Positions 22,595-34,280 of a stretch of DNA of 64,000 bases are shown piece after piece. The DNA comes from Larix kaempferi (taxonomy: Eukaryota; Streptophyta; Pinopsida; Pinales; Pinaceae): positions 8,991,001 to 9,055,000 of the forward strand of contig BSBM01000461.1 of the NCBI GenBank assembly GCA_027924585.1, written 5' to 3'. Each line of letters starts with the position of its first letter. Positions within the stretch are counted from its first letter, which is position 1. The translations under genes and the position numbers were made by a program. The notes under the pieces were generated by a model, which saw only the letters and a program-made list of their open reading frames with translations, was not told the origin of the DNA and did not search any database.

Positions 22595-23100
22595 TGGTTG
22601 GGGAGAGAGAGACTAGAGGGAGGTGTGAGCGACAAAGAAAGTGGGAGGTTGTGTGTGTGTGTGTGTGATAGGGAAGGAGGAATTAGTGGGGTGGTAGGGA
22701 CGAAGATGGTGTAAGGGAGAGAAAGAGACATAGAGGGAGGGAGGTAAAGAGAGTGAGGGACAGATGCAGAGAGAGATAGAGAGATCCAGGAAGAGATCTA
22801 GAGAGAGATAGGGAGGGAGGGATACAAGGTAAGAGAGAGAGAGGGCAGGGGGGAGGGATAAAGGAACAGAGGGTTAGTGATTAAGGGAGAAGAAGGGAGA
22901 GAGTGCTATAGGGAGGGATAATGGAGAAGATAAAGAGAAGGTGGAGAGATGCAGATTGGGGTGGTAGGGACATGGATGGATTAAGGGAGAGAAAGAAACA
23001 TATCGGGAGGGATGTAGAGAGAATGAGGGACAGATATTTAGAAAGAGATAGGGGATATCTAGGGATTATTGGGAGAGAGTTAGTGGGGTATAGAGATAAA
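19833..23100. repeat. Purine-strand satellite, ~1.19-kb unit with (GA)n and (GT)n tracts
   Basis: The plus strand is almost free of C and consists of G/A-rich text with long gaga and gtgt runs. A higher-order unit repeats: the block at about 19839 (ggttaatagttgagaag) recurs at about 21026 (ggttaatatttgagaag) with its downstream order kept (tcaagggcttaaaaggatg, gatgaagg, gggagacatgcaggg, gtgtgt run). Unit length is close to 1187 bp. A third, rearranged partial unit fills about 22240-23100. Open frames reading Ser/Leu or Thr/His repeats are products of this composition, not genes. Confidence 0.85.
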
Positions 23101-23219
23101 CATTTATATATATGCATGAAAAGAAGGGAACACTAAAAAAATTTGTTTTGTATGTAACCATACAAAGCATTTGTTTTCTTTTGATTTTATTCGTTTCCTT
23201 AGCAGTGCACCTAACCTAT

Positions 23220-23340
23220 TTATTGTGCTTAACAATATTGCGTGCGCATTTTTCTTCTCCATATCGCGTGCACATTTTACCTTTATATAATGCATGCGCA
23301 TTTTGTAACTATATAAATAGTGGACTGTCCCTATCTAATA
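23220..23340 (+). promoter_or_regulatory. Candidate core promoter with TATA box
   Basis: A consensus-like TATA box (tatataaatag, 23310-23320) is preceded by three related GC-containing words with 30-35 bp spacing: gcgtgcgcattttt, gcgtgcacatttt and gcatgcgcatttt. It lies about 590 bp upstream of the decayed gene at 23908. Assignment is by motif only, and an LTR-derived promoter is equally possible. Confidence 0.35.
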
Positions 23341-23907
23341 AAACCTTTACTCTGTCTAAACGAAAAATAGGTTATCGCCCGATTTTTTGAACAGGGCAGG
23401 AGCCCGCCACTGGAAATATTCACAATACACCATCTCCATCATTATTTTTGTTATGCAGGTGTATCATTGAGGACATCTTTCATGGTTGATCAGTGTGGTG
23501 TTGGGTTATATGGTCATATTTGAAGAAGAAAATCAACAATATTGAAGAATCACCAATTGAGTAACACCAAAGATAAGGTCTTTGAAAGATTCATTTTGCC
23601 TATATTTGAGAAGCACACAAGATAAGATATCAAGCTTCAAGACCATTTCATGGTGATGGTGGATATACACAATTGTACAAGAGAATCAACTTAAGGAACA
23701 ATTTATGATTTAACTTTCATTTTCTTATTATTGAAGAGTGCCAAAGGTAATTTTTCTCATTCGTCATTTCTTTGATGGGAAATATGAACAATTGAGAAGG
23801 AATATTGAAGCACCATGAAGGATCTATAGTTCTAAAGCACTAAAGGTTTGAAATCTTGTAATTAAAGAGTAGAAAAAACAAACTATATTGAATTGATCAT
23901 TGTGGTG
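23341..23907 (+). other. Presumed 5' untranslated or leader region
   Basis: This is rich in gaag and attgaag words, with no open frame of note. It lies between the TATA candidate and the decayed gene. Confidence 0.3.
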
Positions 23908-25243
23908 ATGGCGAATGTACGTAACCAAGGAAGAAAATCAACAAGGAAGAAGAGACCTCAAGAAGTCATTGAAGAAGAGAAAGAAAAGAAAAGAATAGAC
24001 ATGATGAATCGGAGGATTTCTTTGGAAACTAATCTAAATCCAATTATAGAGGATACCACGGTTCATCCTATTAATCCATGACAAGAAAAAAGGAAGCATT
24101 CACTAGAGGGACCTTCAATTTCCACAATAGTTGTTGAACAAGCACCCCATGGAAGTAATCAAGATTAAAAATGTAGGTGCTCATTAGGGGATGTTTCAAT
24201 TCCCACTTCAAGTCAAAGTGATAAGTTACCATCTCAAGATGAAGCTCATGAAGAAACACCAAATTTGTTCACCTCTTGTTGTTATACAAGTGATCAAGTC
24301 AGAGAGGCATTGGACATGGAGCTTACTATTAAAGAAGAAAATGTTATCCAGACCATCGATGAGGATGTTGGACTTCCACCATCCAACTACCAGGAAGAGA
24401 ATGAAGGAAAACAAGCTACTACTGAAACGCCAAAGCATCTTGGTGATGTGCTACATGGTAGAATTCCAACCCCCTTACCTCCATTAGCAAGCAAACGTCG
24501 AAGAACTACGAAGCGTATACAAGTTAATGAAAGTCTCCTCAATTCCATTGAAGGTACGCTATCTAAATGTAGTATTTCTTATCAAAATCAATAGATACTT
24601 GATAAATATTTTGTTTCTAAATGTGATGGAGATAAATGTAGATTATTTTTATCATTGTTAAAATCTAGGGGCATGAATATTGTTAGGAAAAAGTTAGGGA
24701 TAAAGATGATAAAGATTTATGGACCAAGTTCTCATATAGTTAAAAGCTTAGTAGATGCCTTTGGTAAAATTGCTAAGAACACATGTTCAAAGGACTGCAA
24801 TGCGGCTCGTCGTGTGTTGTCACAAGCAATTGTAAATAAGAACACCAGGGTCCTTCGTTTTCTCAAGCCTACATCCAAACTAGTTAATTTGAATGTAAAA
24901 ACCCTCCATAGGTATTCTAAATCAGACAGATTTTTGGGCCTTTATTGGTCGGTTGCCACGCCATGACATGAAGCTAGTTGATGCAGTAAAGGGACTAGTG
25001 CAGAGTTTTTGGCATGATCACACAAGGCCTTATTCAAACCGAAAGGATGTACTAAAACTGAGAAGGGGTTCAAAGGATCGTGAATCACATATTAAGCATC
25101 TTCTTGATATAACACAAACAGAAATATACGAGAAATTTAGGAATGAACATAGACAATTGAACTTGGGGCAAAGATCTTTTGAGAAATGTAAGCCCTGGTA
25201 TGATTATGATTCATATTATGTGTATGATAGATTGAGGTGTTAA
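23908..25243 (+). pseudogene. Decayed gene of unrecognised family (KDV / FEKCKPW domain)
   Basis: One frame runs from MANVRNQGRKSTRKKRPQE at 23908, through a basic then acidic low-complexity N terminus, to about 24960. A 1-nt frameshift then leads into 24953-25243. In-frame stops occur at 24079 (TGA), near 24166 (TAA) and at 24592 (TAG), each explicable as C-to-T. The C-terminal part looks like a real domain: KSRGMNIVRKKLG, then AARRVLSQAI, SFWHDHTRPYSNRKDV, HIKHLLDITQTEIYEKF and LGQRSFEKCKPW. I have seen this kind of domain in repetitive genes of plants and other eukaryotes but cannot name it. A transposon-encoded DNA-binding protein is possible but unproven. Confidence 0.5.
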
Positions 25244-25371
25244 TATTATAGTATTTAAATGATTGTAGTTCAACTAAATGTATTGGTTATTTAAGTATAT
25301 TTTAATAGTGATGTTAATATTATACTCTTTAAATGATTGTAGTTCAACTAAATGTATTTGTTATTTAAGTA
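25233..25371 (+). repeat. Two-copy ~60-bp direct repeat at duplication edge
   Basis: The block gttaatattata(g/c)t(a/c)tttaaatgattg, continuing to ttatttaagtat, is present twice with a 15-bp spacer. It abuts the truncated 3' end of KFB copy B and may mark the joint that removed that end. Confidence 0.75.
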
Positions 25372-26290
25372 TCCAAGAATTGACTATGAGCTCCTATTTC
25401 TAGAAGAGAACCCACAGCCCTCCAAACGTTTTTCTTCCAATCGTACTGTATCACTCCCAGCTTCTTCTGGAAGGAATATAAGCTCCCTGAAGAAGAAGCT
25501 GCAACAACACACGATCGAGGGCCTTTCCCATCACCGACAGTCCACATATTCTCCAGCATCGACCATGCCCCTGTTTCTGGATCGTAAATTTCTGCACTAC
25601 GCTTGAACCGATCAGGGGCATGAGTACTATGTCCACTAATAACGATAAATTTCCCATGGATAAAAGCACCATAGCACTTGTCCCGCTCTTGGCTCATGTC
25701 AGGAAGAATCTTCCACTCGTCTTCCGCCACATTGTAAACTGCTGCTCCCCGGAGAGCATTTACCTCGTCGTCATGTCCTCCAGCAACATAAACAAGTCTT
25801 TCCGGGGACACGGAGCAAGCGCCGGAGATTCGAACCAGTGGCATGTCGGCACCGCGGCTCCACTTAACAGACAAGAAATCGTAGATGAAAACGGTGTTTA
25901 GCGCCTCCAAGGCGTTGAGGTCGGAGGGTTTCCATCGGCCTATCAAAATCAGCTTTTGATTCACAGAAACGCAATCGCAAAAGAGTGGAAATCCAAGATG
26001 ACGAACTGGAAATACGGGAAGGCGAGGGAGTGTTTCCCAGGTGCCTTGCAGAGGGTCATACACAGTAACCAGAATTTGTAGATCATTGTCTCTGTAGTTA
26101 GCTGGATATTCTCGGATTTCGATCAAACATATACATTGCTGGGAAGTCCCATGATTTTTTCTGTCTTGATAGAACTGGGGGCTTTTCACCACGGCCTCCC
26201 ATCTTCCGCAGACTGCTGTGAGGTTGTGTAAGGCACTCTCAGCAAACACTGTCGACCTAATTCGCGTGGAAGACCTGGAAAAAGCTCCAT
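25365..26290 (-). pseudogene. F-box/kelch-repeat gene, copy B, frameshifted and 3'-truncated
   Basis: The ATG matching copy A is at 26290-26288 and opens the same F-box start (MELFPGLPREL). A 10-bp deletion relative to copy A, just after RVPY, shifts the frame, so the F-box and kelch parts are no longer joined. The kelch part is well preserved: AVCGRWEAVVKSPQFYQDRK; DPLQGTWETLPRLP; SVKWSRGADMP; LVYVAGGHDDE; AEDEWKILPDM; DPETGAWSMLENMW; and YDWKKNVWRAVGSL. It ends at 25365 with DT, apparently 25-45 residues short of a normal KFB C terminus, at the repeat described at 25233. An uninterrupted frame to 26621 exists only because the deletion joins the kelch frame to upstream sequence; that extension lacks F-box features. 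An SCF adaptor role is unlikely for this copy. Confidence 0.85.
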
Positions 26291-26513
26291 AATCAATGGC
26301 ACAATCTGTTGACAAAATACGAAGAGAGAAAGTTCCTGTACGAGGATGAGTCTCGGAATAGATTTGCAAGTCTAGGATTTTATATCCTGAAAGAAGAGGC
26401 GGCTTGCGCGGCACTTTTTGTGGAGTTTGGTCAACGGTAGACACATGGCACTCAAATCGCTTCTTTTGGGGGATTTGTTCCTCGGATTCGGCTATAAAAA
26501 TCGGTGGAATTGT

Positions 26514-27505
26514 AGTTTCACCCCATTTACTGTGGAACTGTGCCCTTAGGATTTTTGCCCATTTTAAGACGACCCCCCGAAATACTAGGCTGATTTGAGT
26601 GCAGTTATCACATGCCCACATTTTTAGGAAAATGTCCCTTGATAACGGCTGATTTGAGTGCAGTTATCACATGCCCACATTTTTAGGAAAATGTCCCTTC
26701 ATAACGGCTAATTTGAGTTCTTTGGAGTTTAGCATTTTTTGAAAAATAAAAATTTGGCTAAGTTATTGGATCCAATTAAGCTCAATAGAAGTTTGGCTAA
26801 ATTCGGTAGAAACAAGGATTTTTGAGAAATAGAAATGTCTTCTACCAAATATAAGAGTGAATTTTAAAATTTAATGTTAGGTTTATTTTATAATTTTGTA
26901 GTTTCACCCCATTTACCGTGGGACTGTGTCCCTAGGATTTTTGCCCATTTTAAGATGACCCCAGAAATACAAGGCTGATTTGAGTGCAGTTATCACATGC
27001 CCACATTTTTAGGAAAATGTCCCTTCATAAAGGCTAATTTGAGTACTTTGGAGTTTAGCATTTTTTGAAAAATAAAAATTTGGCTAAGTTGTTGGATCCA
27101 ATTAAGCTCAATAAAAGTTTGGCTAAATTCCGTAGAAACAAGGATTTTTGAGAAATAGAAATGTCTTCTACCAAATAAAAGAATGAATTTTAAAATTTAA
27201 TGTTAGGTTTATTTTATAATTTTGTAGTTTCACCCCATTTACTGTGGAACTGTGCCCCTAGGATTTTCGCCCATTTTATGCCCATATTTTTAGGAAAATG
27301 TCCCTTCATAACGGCTAATTTGAGTTCTTTGGAGTATAGCATTTTTTGAAAAATAAAAATTTGGCTAAGTTATTGAATCCAATTAAGCTCAATAGAAGTT
27401 TGGCTAAATTCGGTAGAAACAAGGATTTTTGAGAAATAGAAATGTCTTCTACCAAATAAAAGAGTGAATTTTAAAATTTAATGTTAGGTTTATTTTATAA
27501 TTTTG
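26514..27505 (+). repeat. Tandem triplication (~330-bp unit) upstream of KFB copy B
   Basis: The unit opening with gtttcaccccattta starts near 26514, 26897 and 27226. The second unit is about 329 bp. The first is longer because it contains an extra duplication of about 60 bp (gctgatttgagtgcagttat, 26648 onward). Copy A has the unit once (about 444-722). The array covers the 5' flank of the gene, including the extension of the artefactual frame. Confidence 0.85.
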
Positions 27506-30500
27506 TATTTAAGGTGAAATTTCTATAAATTAATAAAATATTAAGTAAATAAAAAATTTACAATATTAATTTTAAAACCAAAAATATATGTATTTCAATT
27601 AATTAAGATTAAAATAATTAATTAGAATATATAAATAGATTTAAGTTATTTGTTAAATAGAAATGTTGACATAAGATGTTAATTCAAAAACCATTAAATT
27701 GCTTTGTACTTTGTTTGGATACTAGTTTAGTACATCCATTTAACTTGTGGTGGTGAACACTCATAGGTCACAAGTTAAGTGCCATGAGCAAGTTACTTGT
27801 TACTTTTGTTCTCGTTCTCCACCTATTGTTGTCGATGCCTTAGTTACATGTTACTTTTCTAGTTATTTTTTATATTTTTTTGTATAATTGTTTATTTCAA
27901 ATTTTGAATGACACCCATAAAAGAATCTATACCTAGGGAAAGTATAGATGGTAGTCCACCCCAAATTCTACTAGCACACCCACTTACTTGTTGTCGTGAC
28001 TACATGTTATCCATGCATGAGGTATGATTTATCCATGCATGCATGAGCTATGAGTTATCCATGCATCAACTCTCAATTATTTTTTATATTTTTTTTATAA
28101 TTTTTATTTCAAACTTTGAATGATGCTCATAAAATCAATTTGGAGTGTACACTTGTCCCATCCCTCTCAAATCTAGGAAAAGCATATAGGGTAGTCCACC
28201 CCAAATTCTAAGATATAAACACCTATCACCTATGGGTGTAACAAGTTGTTTTCACATCTAAAAACTATTATCATAACATAAAAACTATTAAATCTAAAAA
28301 CAAAAAGAAAACAAAAAATCTAAATTGGTATATATCAAATATAAAAAACTAGTTTAATGTTTAGTAACTATAACTTTATAAAATTGGTCTAAAAACCCAT
28401 TTCTTAAAAAAATAACACTTACAAAAGAAGAAATTAAAAAATAAAAACTATGTATATTAATCAAACTAAAAATATCTATTAATAATAAATAATAAAATTA
28501 TCATATTTATTCAACGATTAAACCATTCTAATAGTTAATAATTAAGAGCCTATAATCTTCCATAAACACTGAAATTTACCAACTTATTGACCTTTGTGAT
28601 GTAAATTTGTTCTTCAAAACACTAAGTTCAACACCAAAATTGAATTCAAAATTCAATTTCTTAGAAGAATTTCTTAGAGTACCATCAAAAAACCATCTAT
28701 AATGCACAACTAGCCAGCACATTTCAATATAATATTCATGTGTTGTAACTAGTTTGTACCCTTTTGGACCATACTTTTTCTAATGGCTCACTTGACATGG
28801 TCATTTTTAAGTTGATTTCAACAAACTTTCATTTCATCACTAGATCCCAATAAAAATAACCTAAAAACTTCAAAACGTAAAGCATTAACCATAGAATTTT
28901 GTTCCAAACTAGCGAGGAATTTGGAAGACAAAATGGGTTTTCTTGTAGGGGTTTTCTTAAAGTATTTGGTCTTGATGGATCCTGTAAGACAAAAAAGCTT
29001 CATTGAAAATTATAATGGCGTGACCAAAGGATGCGCAACCAATCACGTGAAACTGAATTCATAACAAACACATCTGGTAGTGATCTGAAAATTGGTAAAA
29101 CTCACTTTTCTTCATTCACGAATACTTAATCAAATTCTCAATAATCATAAATAAATTGGAATAATAAATCAATTTCAATCTTCGACAATTTAGAGATTTC
29201 ACAAAACACACATGAAAAAGATGCACAAACCAGAATTGTTAACGGAGTTCGTCAAGCCTCCTAACTACGTCTCTGGACTCATTGAAACTTTGAGTCGCTT
29301 CATTATCTCCTTCAAAGATAGGCTTTCATAAGTACAACTGCATGATCTTCACTTCAAGTGGCTCATTCCCATCTTGGGATTCCTTTCTCTTCCTCACCAA
29401 GAAGAACTAAGGCTCTCACATGAACTGAACTGTTTCTCCCATCTTGGGATGAAATTTCTTATACAAAGCTTACTAGAAAACTTTCTCCAACAAAGCCCTA
29501 CTTTCCTTCTCCAAATGAGAGGATTTTATAGCCTTTACATGGATGATTAATCATTACATATGTTAAGGAGAATATCTCTCCCATGATCCGCTAAATTAGG
29601 ATCAAGAGACACCTTAAAGGATAGGTGGAGAAATGGTCTCATCTTTTTCCATGAAGATATCAACACTTCCTTAGGACTAGGAAACCAATTGGTGTGGTGT
29701 ATTCTCCCATCTAATTAAATTTCCTTTATAAATTTAAAAGAGAATTTATATGAGCACTTTCATATTTCCCCTTTTACATAGTTTTCATTGAACTTTCAAT
29801 TTTAATGTGAAATACACTTTGTTCAATGTCATATGAACATTTGTTGGAAAAAACTCATTTTTGTCCGTAATTTCAATCTGTAATTTCTTTCATATACGAA
29901 GTCCATTTGACCCCGTTCAAATCGCATTAGGAAGCTCTCTGCAAGCTCTTCGTCAATTGAATACCGTTGATGCGAATGAAAACCTTCTGTATTCTTTGAC
30001 TGTGAAGATCCTCCTAGATCAGATAGGCCCTCTCAATTTCATAAAATAATCTTTTACAGGAAAAATGCATCTATCCTCACCATTATGAAATAGTCTATCC
30101 TCCTCCTTGAGCGAGGATTTTATTGCATTCAAGCAAGCTGGATTAATAAGCCAAGAAGTCCCAATTTGAGAGGAGAATGCAGTTTCTAAAATAGCCACGC
30201 TATTAAAAAATTGGGTGATGCGATGAGAGAGAGAGGGGTCAATTAACTTAAAAATACCCATTATTTAGCATTCCTACTGTAATGCCCCATTTTGACCTTA
30301 TTAACTGAACTAATTTGCTTATTACTCTAAGACTTCGTCAGTTTGATGACACTATGGACATATGGTTTTATTATTTTGCAGAGATTATATATATGTGTAT
30401 GATGTTAATGTTATGAATTCTATTCACGTTTTGATTATGTCTCTAGCATGCAAACTTACTACATGATGGGTACATGGATACCGAGTTAAAAGTTATATGT

Positions 30501-31741
30501 TGAATGGATGGATATGATACCAGGTTCATGGTACATAGCAATGAATTGCATTGTTTTTCATTAGTAATGAAATGTATATCCATTCCAATGATTGCACGAT
30601 ATTCTCAATTGTGTGTTTGGAGACTAACATACATGTTAAGAGAGCTAAGTGGTAGCTGGATCCTATGAGGAGGGAGTACCTCGGGGACATGGGTTCCAAA
30701 AGATAAATGGTATGCAACTGATGCATTATTTTTTTAGCATGAGTATTGTATTATTATCATGATGTATGGGCAGGTTTGGGGTTTCAAGAAAGTCAACCAC
30801 CAAAATTGGTTATTCGATGACAAAACCTGAGTACGATAGTCGCAACTCAGTAACTATGTCAAGGTAGACATATCCCCTTATTGCATGGGAGGGGTGGAGG
30901 CATTGCCACAGTTTATCCTCTGAACTCGAAGTCATGAGAGGGTCACGCTACGCCTCACTCCACAAGGTGTGGGATGATGACTGGTGGGTACCTACTGGGG
31001 AAGCTTGGTCGATGTAGTCGACACTTCCTCTTACGGGTTCTAACTAGAACTGGTCATGGCGTGACACTTCAGCGTAGTCCAACAGAGGAAGGATATGATG
31101 TGGAAGTTAGTTGTGAACTAGGTAGAAGGAGGTAGGTAGATAGGTATGTCATAGAAGTAAAAAGGAAAACATAATTCAGTGTACTAAAAACCTTTGATTG
31201 ATTCTTTTGTCGTAATTCAGTATGTTATGTTGTTTCATGTATTATAATAAATGGAGATAGTCATTGAAATTCTTATCTCGGTATGTGTCCACTGATAGCG
31301 ATTTATGTAATTATGTGGTATGCTTGTTTTAGTATTATTAGTGTACCTACACGAGGTATGGAAGCCATAGCTATGCTTACATAACTTGCCTATATAGGCT
31401 GGTATTAGTTATCTACTATGCTATTACAGTTAAGCTCTAATGCATTGTGATTGTGAATAAATTCCATTGGGAATTAATTATTACATATGTAGTTATGCAT
31501 TGATATAATTGCGTCAGGTTATAAATGGACGGTTTAATTGTGGTTAAGGTTAACTATTAATCATGGTCATCTTTAAAATAAATGCTAGTAAATGATTAAG
31601 AATATTATTATTAAAATAATTAATAAATATTAATGAAGAGTACTAAATATTAATGATATCAATTAGCTCATGTTCGGTTTACCAATGATAATGGTGTAAA
31701 TAGTATTGATAATATTATTATTGACTTGATTAATAAATTGT
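27506..31741. other. AT-rich non-coding part of copy B
   Basis: No gene is supported. A short repeat of (a/t)tatccatgcat-type words is present near 28005-28070 and absent from copy A. At about 30284 the text tgtaatgccccattttgacc resembles the start of a plant LTR (also at about 3364 in copy A), but I could not find a matching end, PBS or partner. Confidence 0.4.
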
Positions 31742-34280
31742 AATGGGGTGTGATAATCATTGGGTAAATGATTAGTGGCACTAATAATTGCTTAATGAAC
31801 AATTGTTGTCAATTAATTAATTAATAGATCATTATTGATTAAATACTGATTTTAATAACCACTGGAGGGTGAATTGGTGATGTATACCATAGTAACAATC
31901 TAATATATTATCACAGCTCATTGAAGTAAATAATGTTAAATATAAAAAATTTAAGCGAACTTTAGAATTAATTAAGAATTATGTAGAATTATTGATTGAC
32001 AATAATAATTATCATAAAAGTAATGGAATATATTGTTTGATGGAAATCATGCGTGAAACTTATCTCATTAAGTGGATAAAAGGGTAGGTGACCGATTGGG
32101 GGGAATTTAAATGACTTTCATTTGATGTTGATAAGCCATGTTCGAATTGCCTCATTAATAAGGATAAGATTTAATATTTTAATGTTTAGGGGTACGAGGG
32201 ACTTTTACGGTGGATAGGAAAACATGAATGAAAAATTATGGGGAGATAAGGGTAGTAATGGAGGGAATGGAGTCGACAGGGGAGGGAGTGAGCAAAAGAG
32301 AAGATGATAGATAGGAGGAGGGGGAGTGAAGAAGGGGATATTTTTTTTACCAAGGAAGAAATTTAGAAGAGGAGACTAAAATTCACAAAGAGGAGAACTA
32401 CAGGATTGGTTGGATTGTGCGGTACTCAGGTTTTGGGATCGGGGGTCCAAGAAGCAACTCTTGGAGCTAGGTGGTCGGCTAGACTATCCTAGTTGGCAGA
32501 CAGAAAGATCAAGTTTAGGCGGTTGAGTACTCTAAGGGTTTGGGTTTTTCTTTTACAGGTATTTTATTTCTTTATTGTTGTCCTTTTATTTATATGTGGA
32601 AGGAGGTGGAACACTAATTTAATTCAATGAATAATATGTTGTGTAATTTAATTCTTACATGTATTGAAAATTTTGATCTATACCTACAATTACCTCATAT
32701 TTTAATTGTTTTCTATGTGAACATGAGACATATTAACTTAGAATGACACAGAAGCAAATACAGACAAGTAGTCAAGAAGTTAGAGTATCTAAATAAACCA
32801 ATGGATTTAGAACAGATGTTTTGAGTAAACTGATGACTTATTTAGGTCCCTACACCTACCATGAATTGAATCTATATATCCATATCATGACTATTAAATC
32901 TGTGCATATAAAAATTTTCCATAAACATTAAATTAAGTAAATACATAATAGTAGATATCAACCATGGAATTCATATACAAATGAGAAACTTATCATTTTT
33001 AACAAAAATAGTCCTCTAATTGATTGTAGATGAAGGATGTTCCTCCTAGGAGTAGGCTCTCTATCACACCATTTCTTTCTACGGTAAAGTCTTCCCTAAT
33101 TTGGGGCTATTAATCTATAACAACCCCAAATATTGAAAATGCACAATTTTTAAAAAAAAATCAATATGCTCATAAGGAAACTAAATCTTTTGTAATACTT
33201 AACTCATGATGAAATATTCAATGGTTTGAATATCACTTTCATAATTTCACTACTCTGTCTTTCATCATACCTGAATGAATACATGGGAAAAATTCATGGA
33301 TTATAAACCAAAGTACTTATACTAGAAAGTATTTCTTTATTTGTTAATACAACCAAAGCAATTTCAAAATATTACTGATTCATTGTATTCAATCTCAATG
33401 ATTTCCTTTCCCATACATAACAACTCTTTTCCTTACCATACCCTTTAATTTTAGGACATTCAACATACCATTCAATACAAACTTAACTATTATACAAATG
33501 ATCAATGACCACATCATCACTATGATCACAACAAATTCATAATAATATAGACCATAATTGAAAATTTCATACTAAGTATCCCTATGAGTTTACTTCCTAC
33601 CTTAAACTCTTTTCTCATGTACAAACTATCTATCATCAATTAATATATATCACCAAATGCACAAGTCCATTCTTCATGGATCATCTTTATACCCATGGTC
33701 TTAAATGTTTTATATATATGTTTATATAGCTATATATGGATATAATCCTATCTGCATAAAATCATTTCTTTTATATATATCAAACAAAACTTAAAATACC
33801 TTTTAACCATAAAAACAATTAGTAAAGGGATCGAAGCTGAGAGAACAATTTCAATCATCCATTGAAATCATAACCCCCGGTTACACATAGATATCGTGGA
33901 TCAATCCAATGAATACTTCATCAACATCATAAACAACATTAATTCGGAGAGGTGGGTAATGGATCCACTATCTGTTAAGCAAACAATTCATCGTGGATTA
34001 AGAGGCAATATCTCCTAATAGGGGATCGACTTAAATGTAACTGCAACAGGATAAACACGGGGGAGGTGCAATGAGCTAATTGCATGCCTCAATTCCACTA
34101 ATAAAACAAGATTGTTTACAAACAAACATTTACTCCCAAGATTGATCGTCCCTCTTTTCTATGCCATGTAGGCAGAGGTTGACTAATAATTACACAAAGT
34201 CTCATTAAGATAATATATACCAAACAAAAATTAACCATTCGATTTCATTAATAAATAGTGGATCATGTTTCCAATTAGAC
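31742..34280. other. AT-rich intergenic DNA
   Basis: Long AT-rich spacer with a G-rich patch at 32190-32340 and a T8 run at 32341. Near 32560 the text cttttacag followed by gt would suit a 3' splice site, but no exon is recognisable. At 33118 ataacaaccccaaatattg resembles a degenerate LTR start. No gene is supported. Confidence 0.35.

Larger units (their letters stand above)
26108..31742 (+). repeat. Segmental duplication, copy B
   Basis: This is a direct-orientation counterpart of 1-4632 plus 18519-18760, without the Gypsy insertion. It contains the broken KFB, the triplicated block and AT-rich DNA. Collinear landmarks include the boundary after caaattttgaacg-type text, gtagtccaccccaaattc, gatcttcacttcaag and taatgccccattttgacc. 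The two copies start about 26.1 kb apart. The left limit of the duplication lies outside the window. Confidence 0.88.

Noticed and set aside
19833-23100. CRISPR-like or functional tandem array reading of the repeats
   Set aside because: There is no spacer-repeat structure. The sequence is a eukaryotic purine-rich satellite.
19921-23117. Long minus-strand frames rich in Ser/Leu/Pro and Thr-His repeats, and plus-strand VCVCVC frames
   Set aside because: They are translations of the GA and GT satellite and of its 1.19-kb unit. Composition alone explains their openness, and there are no domains or start context.
26291-26621. N-terminal extension of the KFB copy B frame to an ATG-like start at 26621
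   Set aside because: The region has no F-box. The true ATG and F-box lie in another frame at 26290, as copy A shows. The joint frame results from the 10-bp deletion.
30284-33140. LTR element starting TGTAATGCCCCATTTTGACC in copy B (also about 3364 in copy A)
   Set aside because: The start looks LTR-like, but no PBS, matching end or partner LTR was found. Left as a note only.
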